From Breznakia pachnodae (GTDB taxonomy: Bacteria > Bacillota_I > Bacilli_A > Erysipelotrichales > Erysipelotrichaceae), in NCBI RefSeq assembly GCF_030814225.1, contig NZ_JAUSUR010000009.1, positions 1-64,000 of the forward strand: a stretch of 64,000 bases of DNA, in the 5' to 3' direction. This document shows positions 30,840-38,311 of the stretch, in pieces. Numbering within the stretch: position 1 is the first letter of the stretch; the number at the start of each line of letters is the position of its first letter. Both the position numbers and the translations under genes were made by a program. The notes under the pieces are model-generated. The model did no database searches, was not told the DNA's origin, and saw only the letters and a program-made list of their open reading frames with translations.

Positions 30840-30899
30840 AGTATGCTCCTTAGATATTTAAAAGTTGTCAAAAAGATGTTAAAAAAAATATTAAATTGA
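30840..30899 (-). promoter_or_regulatory. Promoter P3 and tandem box of the small-membrane-protein locus
   Basis: Minus strand TTAACA, 11-base period, TTGACA (30871-30866), 20-base spacer, CATACT (30845-30840). Same design as P1 and P2; the upstream 36 bases (30862-30897) are almost identical to those of P1. Confidence 0.7.
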
Positions 30900-30956
30900 A
30901 AAAGACACCTTTCAATAGTGTCTTATCATTATATTATTTAATTTATTTTATATAGG

Positions 30957-32033
30957 TTATGAATTTTCCATTCCTATTATTTGGAATACTTTTACAAATT
31001 TCCCCATCTCTTCCATATTTGGAGAATGTGCAGAATTGTTAAATGAGAAATATTCTTTCTTAGGTGCAGTAATTGTATTCAAATATTGTTCAGCAAGCAC
31101 TTGAGATACTTGGTAATCATAATCACCTTGAACAATATAAAACGGTATTTCAAACTTCATTGATGATTCAAAAAGATTATTACTTAATACAACTGGGAAG
31201 AGATGAACCATTGAGAAATCAGCACCACGAAACCATTTGATTTTTTCGCTTATCGTATATCCCTTAAATACAAACAATGCTTTAAGCATATCTGTAGTCT
31301 TAAGTCCTTGATGTAAATGTCCAATCTTATATCTGTTTAGGATTCCTGTTCTAACTTTCACAAGATAATTTAAATTTGGAAATGATTCTTCATTTATATC
31401 AATTGGTTCTAACTTATTAATTATCTCTTTATCATTTATATCCTTCGCATGATTCAACATATAATCATATGCTAATCGTTCTGACTTTGTTTGATCTGTA
31501 ACTTGTCCAATTCCAACATATGCGAAATAATCTTCAGGATATCGTTCTGCTACTTTAACTCCTAGATAAGATCCCCAAGAATGTCCAATAAGATATATTT
31601 TTTCTTGTCCAAATCGCTCTTTAAGATATTCTGTAACTACCTTTGTATCTTCCACCATCTGATCTACTGTCATTGTTGATGGATCAGTTGTTTTCGAATA
31701 TGTCATTCCTGAGCCTCGTTGGTCCCAGTAGCATACCGTAAAGTCTTTTTCCAGACGTTCATCATTTTCTAAATAAGTAACAAATTGTAACATTGGAGTA
31801 CCTGGACCACCATGTAGATAAAGAACTATAGGGTTATCTTTATTTTCCCCACGTATAAACATTCCTTGTTTAATTCCATTTACTTCAATCCATACTTTTT
31901 CTGAAATAGAATCTTTAATAACTTTTCCTTGTGTATCTTTCAGTTGTGGTAATTTACCTGTGCTGTTTATGAAAACCACTACTATAAATAAAATAATACT
32001 AACTAAAATAACTCCTAAAATTATAACTAACAT
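30957..32033 (-). CDS. Membrane-anchored alpha/beta hydrolase, proline iminopeptidase-like
   Basis: A 358-aa hydrolase with an N-terminal membrane anchor (residues 2-23), the oxyanion segment YLHGGPGTPM (about 72-81), nucleophile Ser152 in IGHSWGSYLG, and late acid/base residues around QGDYDYQ and NNSAHSPNMEE. The HGGPG and DQRGSG segments point to the proline iminopeptidase (S33) group. The anchor would place it outside the cytoplasm or at the membrane face. It lies 31 bases after a TetR gene in the same direction, so probably is its target. The substrate is unknown. Confidence 0.88.
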   Translation of the reverse strand: MLVIILGVILVSIILFIVVVFINSTGKLPQLKDTQGKVIKDSISEKVWIEVNGIKQGMFIRGENKDNPIVLYLHGGPGTPMLQFVTYLENDERLEKDFTVCYWDQRGSGMTYSKTTDPSTMTVDQMVEDTKVVTEYLKERFGQEKIYLIGHSWGSYLGVKVAERYPEDYFAYVGIGQVTDQTKSERLAYDYMLNHAKDINDKEIINKLEPIDINEESFPNLNYLVKVRTGILNRYKIGHLHQGLKTTDMLKALFVFKGYTISEKIKWFRGADFSMVHLFPVVLSNNLFESSMKFEIPFYIVQGDYDYQVSQVLAEQYLNTITAPKKEYFSFNNSAHSPNMEEMGKFVKVFQIIGMENS

Positions 32034-32064
32034 ATATTCCTCCTCCTTTTATAGAATTTCGTTT

Positions 32065-32724
32065 TTATTCAACTAAGAAATTGATTGTAGCTTCTGCTAA
32101 TGTCTCAAACATCTCAGATATATTAATATCCAAAGCTTTATCTTGATTATTAGTTCCAACTTTGCTCATAGCTCCAACTTGTGAGATTCCATCAACTGAT
32201 GTACAAATATATTTAATGAGCCTTTCAACTGGAATTGATGATTGTAAGTTTCCTGCACTTATGCTATTCATAAAATACTCAACAAGTTTTGTTTGTGCAT
32301 ACTCTAAACTCTGTTTAAGTTTTAACTTAGGAAATACAGTGCTTCTTTTTTCATAATCATATCCATAATGAACAATAAGTTCGTAAAATGTTTTACCACC
32401 AACAGAATCAAGTAATCCATCAATATACTCACCAATCGCAATGATTGATTCAAAAAGGATTTCTTTTTCAGTTTTCTTTGAACTAATCAATTCATCAACC
32501 TTCTCATCCAGCGAATTATCATTTGTATTTAGATTAATTAAATCAATGTAGATTTCATCAATACTTGCATAATAACGATAGATAGCTCCCTGACTGAATC
32601 CTGCTTTTTTTATAATATCTCTCATAGTGATTTGATATAATGGTTTCTCTTTTAAGATTTCATTTGTACATTCAACTATAAAATTTTTCTTTTCATTTAA
32701 ATATTCTTCTGTAACTTTTGGCAT
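32065..32724 (-). CDS. TetR family transcriptional regulator
   Basis: A 219-aa repressor. The N-terminal HTH reads ITMRDIIKKAGFSQGAIYRYYASIDEIY; the rest is a helical ligand domain. I start at ATG 32724 behind GGAATGGAG. Two palindromes with the same half-site flank its promoter (32747-32765 and 32801-32821), so it is probably autoregulated and also controls the hydrolase gene behind it. Confidence 0.92.
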   Translation of the reverse strand: MPKVTEEYLNEKKNFIVECTNEILKEKPLYQITMRDIIKKAGFSQGAIYRYYASIDEIYIDLINLNTNDNSLDEKVDELISSKKTEKEILFESIIAIGEYIDGLLDSVGGKTFYELIVHYGYDYEKRSTVFPKLKLKQSLEYAQTKLVEYFMNSISAGNLQSSIPVERLIKYICTSVDGISQVGAMSKVGTNNQDKALDINISEMFETLAEATINFLVE

Positions 32725-32746
32725 ATTATTTCTCCATTCCTTTTTA

Positions 32747-32821
32747 AAATGACTGGTTGTCATTTATATCTTAATACAAGTTTTATGTGTTGTCAACATT
32801 AAAATGACATATTGTCATTTT
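32747..32821 (-). promoter_or_regulatory. TetR promoter with two palindromic operators
   Basis: O1 is AAATGAC-TGGTT-GTCATTT (32747-32765), O2 is AAAATGAC-ATATT-GTCATTTT (32801-32821). Between them, on the minus strand, lie TTGACA (32796-32791) and TAAGAT after 17 bases. Repressor on both sites would enclose the promoter. Confidence 0.85.
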
Positions 32822-32874
32822 AATCGAAGTTTACTTCTTATTAATATCTAAGTTTTCTTATTTTTTATTATTAG

Positions 32875-32966
32875 AACGTGATTCATTTTTTGTGTTTTTG
32901 AATCACGTTGCCAATACATGACTCAATTTCATCATTTTTGAATCATGTTATGGATTTGTGACTCAT
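32875..32966. repeat. Five TGANTCA sites with an exact 20-bp period
   Basis: TGATTCA, TGAATCA, TGACTCA, TGAATCA and TGACTCA are centred on 32882, 32902, 32922, 32942 and 32962. The flanks make sites 1, 3 and 5 read RTGAYTCA on the plus strand and sites 2 and 4 read the same on the minus strand. Sites 1 and 2 sit in an 11-bp perfect inverted repeat (32875-32885 and 32899-32909). All sites face the same side of the helix. Confidence 0.85.
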
Positions 32967-32999
32967 ATATATTGCTTAATGATTATTTATCTAACTCTA

Positions 33000-33029
33000 T
33001 TGAACTTCAATCGACTGAAATGATATGAT
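33000..33029 (+). promoter_or_regulatory. Putative promoter of the ROK kinase gene
   Basis: TTGAAC (33000-33005) and TATGAT (33024-33029) with 18-base spacing, 21 bases before the start codon. The TGANTCA array ends about 35 bases upstream. Confidence 0.6.
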
Positions 33030-33049
33030 AATGAAAAGGAGTTTGTAGT

Positions 33050-33955
33050 ATGAAAACATATATTGGAGTTGACTTAGGTGGAACAAATGTTCGTGTTGCA
33101 TTGGTTGATGAGCATGGAACTGTTCTGCAAGATAAGAAAGAAGCAAGCGAAGTAGATAAAGGAGTACCTTATGTTATTCAAAAGATCATTCGTTTAATTG
33201 AAAGTTTGGATAATTATGAAAATGCTGAAGGTATTGGAATGGGTGTTCCTGGTCCAGTGGATACAGTAGCTGGTAAAATTGTTGTGACAAATAACTTACC
33301 AGGATTTGCTGGTGAACCTTTAGCACAGATGATTCAAGATCATTTTAAGAAACCAACATTCATGGATAATGATGTAAATGTTGCTGGTCTTGGAGAAGCT
33401 ACGTTAGGTGCTGGAAAAGGTAAATCAATTGTTTACTATATTACAGTTTCAACTGGAATTGGTGGAGCTTTAATGATTGATGGAAAAGTAATTGCTGGTA
33501 AGCATGGACATGCTGGAGAGTTATGTAATATCGTAGTTGATCGTAATCGTGAAGCACGTAATGGTTTAGCAGCTGGTGCGCTTGAGAATGAAGCAAGCGG
33601 TACAGCAATTACTAGAAAAGGAAAAGAGTTGTTTGGTGATTCTATCGAACATGCTGGTGATGTTTTTCAACTTGCAGCAGATGGTAATGAGCAAGCATTA
33701 GAACTAGTTGATAGTGTTGCTTATGATTTAGCACAAGGATTTGCAGCTACTGCACTTGTTATTGATCCTGATATTTTTGTTCTTGGTGGAGGTGTAATGA
33801 AATCAAAAGAAATATTCTTCAACCGATTCCACAACTACTTTAAGGAACTAGTTTTCCCAGGTATGCGTGATATTGAATTCGCGTATGCGCAGCTTGATGA
33901 ACCAGGTATCGTAGGTGCAGCAATGTTACCTCTTGCTTATATAAAAAATAAATAA
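33050..33955 (+). CDS. ROK family sugar kinase, probable glucokinase
   Basis: A 301-aa ATP-dependent hexose kinase. It has the phosphate-binding GVDLGGTNVRVALVD at the N-terminus, GMGVPGPVD, the catalytic Asp108 in MDNDVNVAGLGE, and GHAGELCNIVVD. The zinc-binding CxCGxxGC motif found in most ROK proteins is absent; the segment reads GHAGELCN followed by a charged loop. It has no HTH, so it is a kinase and not a ROK repressor. Glucose released by the glycosidases of this region would be its natural substrate (inference). It is the only gene of its plus-strand unit, behind a multi-site operator and with its own terminator. Confidence 0.9.
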   Translation: MKTYIGVDLGGTNVRVALVDEHGTVLQDKKEASEVDKGVPYVIQKIIRLIESLDNYENAEGIGMGVPGPVDTVAGKIVVTNNLPGFAGEPLAQMIQDHFKKPTFMDNDVNVAGLGEATLGAGKGKSIVYYITVSTGIGGALMIDGKVIAGKHGHAGELCNIVVDRNREARNGLAAGALENEASGTAITRKGKELFGDSIEHAGDVFQLAADGNEQALELVDSVAYDLAQGFAATALVIDPDIFVLGGGVMKSKEIFFNRFHNYFKELVFPGMRDIEFAYAQLDEPGIVGAAMLPLAYIKNK

Positions 33956-33968
33956 GTACTTTTACAAG

Positions 33969-34019
33969 AAAAGTCATTAATCGCATGCATCTTATTTCCA
34001 TGTAATTAATGACTTTTTT
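33969..34019 (+). terminator. Bidirectional terminator between ROK kinase and EIIA genes
   Basis: Arms 33969-33981 (AAAAGTCATTAAT) and 34005-34017 (ATTAATGACTTTT) form a 13-bp stem with a long loop; T-runs on both strands. Confidence 0.85.
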
Positions 34020-34042
34020 ACTTATATTATAAATTGTTAAAA

Positions 34043-34363
34043 CTATTGTAAATTTATTGAAAGTTTTTGATATAAATCAATAAACTCTTGAGCAATGATT
34101 TTAAATCCTTCAGCACTCATTAATTGGTCTTCCGCATGAACAAGTAAAAGTGTAATATTATTGAGTTCTTGATTCGCTTCTTGTTGAATTAATCGTGCAT
34201 GAGCATGATGTCCATGAATAAAGTTTTCTTCGCCTTCTTCCATTCTTTGAGAAGCTTGTTCGAAATTGTTATTCTTTGCACATTGAATTGCCTCAATGAA
34301 ACAACTACGTGCTGTTCCTACACTTGCAATAATTTCAAAACTGATTTGTTCAATTCCATTCAT
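34043..34363 (-). CDS. PTS EIIA component, lactose/cellobiose family
   Basis: A 106-aa EIIA with IIASVGTARSCFIEAIQ and LLVHAEDQLMSAEG, the His being the phosphorylation site. Last gene of GH1-EIIC-EIIB-EIIA, 2 bases after the EIIB gene. Confidence 0.92.
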   Translation of the reverse strand: MNGIEQISFEIIASVGTARSCFIEAIQCAKNNNFEQASQRMEEGEENFIHGHHAHARLIQQEANQELNNITLLLVHAEDQLMSAEGFKIIAQEFIDLYQKLSINLQ

Positions 34364-34365
34364 CT

Positions 34366-34662
34366 CTAGCCTACCAGTGAATGAACAAGTTCGACAACTT
34401 TGGAACCATTCATTTGTCCATAATCAGTCATTGGTATCACCTCAACCTGACATTCCACTTGTTTCTTTACACTGTCTAATTGAAAGCGAACTTGTGGTCC
34501 TAATAAAATAATGTCAGCACTATCTTTTACATTATTAAGTTCTGTTAGTGAATGTGCTTCAATCTGATAATCATAATTTTTATTAAGCGCTGCTTCTTTC
34601 ATATTTTCAACAAGCATACTTGTCGACATACCTGCTGAGCAAAGTAAGATTACTTTTTTCAT
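34366..34662 (-). CDS. PTS EIIB component, lactose/cellobiose family
   Basis: A 98-aa EIIB; phosphorylated Cys8 in KKVILLCSAGMSTSMLV, and LLGPQVRFQLD in the family position. Follows the EIIC gene by a single base and is followed by the EIIA gene at 2 bases, so tightly co-translated. Confidence 0.93.
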   Translation of the reverse strand: MKKVILLCSAGMSTSMLVENMKEAALNKNYDYQIEAHSLTELNNVKDSADIILLGPQVRFQLDSVKKQVECQVEVIPMTDYGQMNGSKVVELVHSLVG

Positions 34663-34663
34663 C

Positions 34664-35950
34664 TTAGTCCTCCAATTGTTCAGCTAATTCTTCTTCACAT
34701 GCTTGTTTATCTAGCATTTTAAAGAATGGGAAATAAATAAGTGCAGATAGTAAAGTAGCAAATAATTCATAAATACCAAACGATAAACTTCCCTGCGCCA
34801 ATCCATGAATAAATGGAGGTAATGAACCTGCACCTAACACACCAATAGTTGGTGTAATAATACCTAAACTTATTAAACCATATCCAAGTGATACAATCAC
34901 AATTGGCGTTAATAGAAATGGAATCAATAACATTACATTTAACATAATTGGCATCCCAAAAATTAATGGTTCATTTACCCCAAATAATCCACAAGGTAAA
35001 ACTACCTTTGAGAATACTTTATATCGCTTGCTTTTCGAAAAGAAAAACATAATTAGCACCAACCCTATTGTTGCACCTGCTCCCCCTAAACAAGCAAGGT
35101 CATATAATCCAAAGTTTATTGCATTTGGAATAGCTGTACCTGCTGCTACAGCTGCTGTATTTTCTTGTAAATATCCTAAGAATATTGGGAACAGAATTGG
35201 TAATACAGTAAATGATCCATGAACCCCAAAGAACCAAAGTAGGTTTGCTACAAAGATTAATACTAAGAATGCTGGTAAACTTCCAGTCAATGTTTGTAAC
35301 GGTATTTGAAGGGTTGCATAAATAAAACCTTGTAATGTTCCATAACTTGTTTGAAGCATCCCCATCTTTATTAAGCCAAAGAAAGTAACTGCAACAATCG
35401 CTGGAATTAATGCAATAAATGAATTTATTACCATTGGTGGTACACCTTTTGGCATTCGAATCGTAATATTTCTTTTTACAAAAAAACGAATGATTTGAGT
35501 TGTAATTAAACTAACAAAAATAGCAACAATTACTCCTTTTGCTCCTAAATAATCAAAATCTAAAAACGAAGAACCTTCAACAGCTACTGTATTTATTTGT
35601 GTTAATAATACATAACAAACGAGTGATACAATTCCACAACTTGTAGCACTATCGCTTATATCAAATTGATTTGCTGCACAATAAGCAATTGAAAATGCCA
35701 TATAAAGTGCTAATAAATCAATTGTTACAGCAGGCACAAACCCTAGAAATGTTCCAATCCCTGTTGATGTCAAAAAACTTTGATATGGTTCCCAACTGAT
35801 TCCGCTAATAACCGTAAAAATAGATCCTATCATAATGACACTTAATAACATCATTGATCCATTACTTACACTTTTTAAATAGCGATTTGATGATATTTTA
35901 TTTGATACAGGAACAACTTTTTGTTCCATGAAATTTATAAATGTATTCAT
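34664..35950 (-). CDS. PTS EIIC component, lactose/cellobiose family
   Basis: A 428-aa membrane permease with ITIRMPKGVPPMVINSF in the middle and GVNEPLIFGMPIMLN in the second half. Imports the glycoside that is cleaved by the GH1 gene directly upstream (35952-37328), which it follows by one base. Confidence 0.92.
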   Translation of the reverse strand: MNTFINFMEQKVVPVSNKISSNRYLKSVSNGSMMLLSVIMIGSIFTVISGISWEPYQSFLTSTGIGTFLGFVPAVTIDLLALYMAFSIAYCAANQFDISDSATSCGIVSLVCYVLLTQINTVAVEGSSFLDFDYLGAKGVIVAIFVSLITTQIIRFFVKRNITIRMPKGVPPMVINSFIALIPAIVAVTFFGLIKMGMLQTSYGTLQGFIYATLQIPLQTLTGSLPAFLVLIFVANLLWFFGVHGSFTVLPILFPIFLGYLQENTAAVAAGTAIPNAINFGLYDLACLGGAGATIGLVLIMFFFSKSKRYKVFSKVVLPCGLFGVNEPLIFGMPIMLNVMLLIPFLLTPIVIVSLGYGLISLGIITPTIGVLGAGSLPPFIHGLAQGSLSFGIYELFATLLSALIYFPFFKMLDKQACEEELAEQLED

Positions 35951-35951
35951 A

Positions 35952-37328
35952 TTATATGTTCTCCTCTATTATCCCATTATTTTTTATTATTTTTTGATAC
36001 CAGTAATAACTATCTTTTGGTATTCTTTTACACTCTTTCACATCCTGATCTGTTCGGTCTATATAAATTAAACCATATCGCTTAGAAAATCCCTGATGTG
36101 AACTTACAAGATCAAATAATGACCATGGACAGTATCCTTCAAGTGGATATCCTTCTTCTACAAGTTTTTCGCAGATTCGAATGTGTTCATCTAGATATGA
36201 AATTCTTTGTATATCATGAATTTTTCCATTATCCAACTTCTCACTCATGGCATATCCATTTTCAGTTATAATCATTGGTAATCTATATTTCTCATATAGT
36301 TTACGTACTCCTAGATACAGTCCCATTGGATCAATTCCATATTCCATCCATTTTGTTTTCTTAAGTTCTTTATTTTCACCTAAAGTAAAAAATGAGTTTC
36401 GATAAAATGGTGGCAATTTACTATCATCAAATTCATCTGGCTTAGCCTTAATACACGTACTAGTGTAATAATTAAGTCCTATAAAATCTGATGTATTAGA
36501 TTCAAGTAATTCTTTATCCTTTTCTAAGGGATAAAACAATCCTAAATCTTTCAAATAATTTTGTACACTTTTTGGATAAGTACCATAGACACTCATATCC
36601 AAAAACATATACATTAAGAAGTCTTCTGCATTTGCCGCAGCAATCATATCTTCAGGCTTTGAAGTTTGTGGATAGGCTATCTGCATTGTACAGACTGGTC
36701 CAATTCTCCCTTGTGGTATAAGTTCTCTAAATAACTTAATAACTTTCTTCTCAGCAACTGACATATGATAACTCATTGTATACATATCGATAATTTTTTG
36801 TTGTGAGTTATTTTCTTTATTCCCATTTAAGTCAGATGCTGCACTAACAATTAATTGTTCATTAATTGTTCCCCAACGTTTCACTCGATCACCAAAATTT
36901 AAAAAACATGCTTTTGCATAATCCGTAAAGGCATCTATACATTTTCTTGATTTCCACCCACCAAATCTATCAACTAAATTTTGTGGCATTTCAAAATGAT
37001 AAAGTGTTGGAAACGGTTCAATTCCCAATTCTATACAACTATCAATAATTGTATTATAAAATTCAATTCCTTTTTCATTAACACTACCATCGTCTTTTAT
37101 AACTCTAGCCCAGTTAAATGAAAAGCGATAAATCTTAATCCCTAAATTCGCCATTAGCTCAATATCTTCTTTTACATGATGATAATGGTCAGATGCAACT
37201 TTAGAATCTGCAATTCCTTCTGGAGTATTTCTCACATCGGTCGTTGAAGTACTTTTACCACCCTCATTATATCCTCCTTCAAACTGAAAAGCACTGGTAG
37301 AACCTCCCCATAAAAATTCTTTTGTCAT
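35952..37328 (-). CDS. GH1 6-phospho-beta-glycosidase
   Basis: A 458-aa GH1 enzyme. FLWGGSTSAFQFEGGY, acid/base Glu157 in TINEQ, nucleophile Glu356 in IITENGYA, and the phosphate-binding SHQGFSKRYGLIYID. First gene of GH1-EIIC-EIIB-EIIA. The NEQ variant keeps the acid Glu and changes only the following residue. Promoter region contains the palindrome TTTTTGTCGACAAAAA (37372-37387); regulator probably the RpiR protein encoded just upstream. Confidence 0.94.
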   Translation of the reverse strand: MTKEFLWGGSTSAFQFEGGYNEGGKSTSTTDVRNTPEGIADSKVASDHYHHVKEDIELMANLGIKIYRFSFNWARVIKDDGSVNEKGIEFYNTIIDSCIELGIEPFPTLYHFEMPQNLVDRFGGWKSRKCIDAFTDYAKACFLNFGDRVKRWGTINEQLIVSAASDLNGNKENNSQQKIIDMYTMSYHMSVAEKKVIKLFRELIPQGRIGPVCTMQIAYPQTSKPEDMIAAANAEDFLMYMFLDMSVYGTYPKSVQNYLKDLGLFYPLEKDKELLESNTSDFIGLNYYTSTCIKAKPDEFDDSKLPPFYRNSFFTLGENKELKKTKWMEYGIDPMGLYLGVRKLYEKYRLPMIITENGYAMSEKLDNGKIHDIQRISYLDEHIRICEKLVEEGYPLEGYCPWSLFDLVSSHQGFSKRYGLIYIDRTDQDVKECKRIPKDSYYWYQKIIKNNGIIEENI

Positions 37329-37371
37329 ACATTGTCTCCTTTCATCTTTACCCTAACATTGTTATTGAAGA

Positions 37372-37434
37372 TTTTTGTCGACAAAAAAACTGAAGTAGTT
37401 TCAATTTACTTCAGTTAGTTTCAGATTCTGAAAC
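37372..37434. promoter_or_regulatory. rpiR terminator and candidate operators before the GH1 operon
   Basis: Three inverted repeats are packed here: TTTTTGTCGACAAAAA (37372-37387), a terminator of the rpiR gene formed by AACTGAAGTA (37388-37397) and TACTTCAGTT (37407-37416) with a minus-strand T-run, and GTTTCAG-ATT-CTGAAAC (37418-37434). The first and third are operator candidates for the RpiR protein. Confidence 0.65.
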
Positions 37435-37438
37435 TACA

Positions 37439-38242
37439 TTAGCTAATCGCTGCCTTGTAGTTTACATAATAGTACATAATAATTAACTCTATAATATATA
37501 GTAAGGCTATTCTTCCCTCCGTATTTGAATTATTCTTGCTACACAACAATACTTCATCTACTTCTTTCATTGGTTTAAGTTCATGGTTCATAGTAAGTGT
37601 AATAACCTTACATTTCTTTTGCTTAATTATTTGAATAATATCATCATTACGATAGAAATATCCTCCTTCTAGTGATGCAATAAATACAACACTATTATTG
37701 TTTAGAGAATTTACAATTTCTAAATGATCATTGTAAGTATTTCCTATTTTAATAAGCTTATTTAATTCTGCCATTTTTATCTGGAAGTGTTGTCCAATAA
37801 GTGAAGCATATTCCAGACCTAAAAAACAAACATCCTGACTCTGATATATTAATTCACAGATACGCTCTAATTGTTGGTAATCTAAATTTTCTAAAGTAAA
37901 ATCTAAATTACCAATAATATTATTTGTATATGACTCAAAAATAGGTTTCATTTCTTTTTTTCCTGCGAAGGCTACTTCTTTTGAGTAATCAACATTTATA
38001 GCGATAGAATCTTTACACTGCTTTTTAAAGTCTACATAATTTTCATAACCTAACATCTTAACAAACCTTGATATCGAAGCAGAAGACACATAACAAAAAT
38101 CTGCCATTTCATGAATTGTCACATTTGGAATATCATCAAAATGCATAAGCATTTCCTTTGCTATTGAATAGTTCGTATCTCTTTTCTTAGTATTATTTAT
38201 ATATCTTAGCAAAGAAGATAAAACGGATGAATGCATTGCCAT
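37439..38242 (-). CDS. RpiR family transcriptional regulator
   Basis: A 267-aa regulator: N-terminal HTH with VTIHEMADFCYVSSASISRFVKMLG and a C-terminal SIS sugar-phosphate-binding domain with VFIASLEGG. I start at ATG 38242, 7 bases after GGAGG. It lies between two GH1 genes and probably controls the downstream GH1-PTS operon in response to a sugar phosphate (inference). Confidence 0.9.
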   Translation of the reverse strand: MAMHSSVLSSLLRYINNTKKRDTNYSIAKEMLMHFDDIPNVTIHEMADFCYVSSASISRFVKMLGYENYVDFKKQCKDSIAINVDYSKEVAFAGKKEMKPIFESYTNNIIGNLDFTLENLDYQQLERICELIYQSQDVCFLGLEYASLIGQHFQIKMAELNKLIKIGNTYNDHLEIVNSLNNNSVVFIASLEGGYFYRNDDIIQIIKQKKCKVITLTMNHELKPMKEVDEVLLCSKNNSNTEGRIALLYIIELIIMYYYVNYKAAIS

Positions 38243-38311
38243 GAAATTACCTCCAATCAATCTATGTTCATTTTATCATGGAGATAACTACATAACAATA
38301 TTTTCGTCTTT

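Noticed and set aside
33050..33955. ROK repressor instead of kinase
   Set aside because: No N-terminal HTH; the protein begins directly with the ATP-binding DLGGTN motif.
36998..37025. cre-like sequence inside the GH1 gene
   Set aside because: It departs from the catabolite-responsive consensus at fixed positions and lies deep within the coding region.
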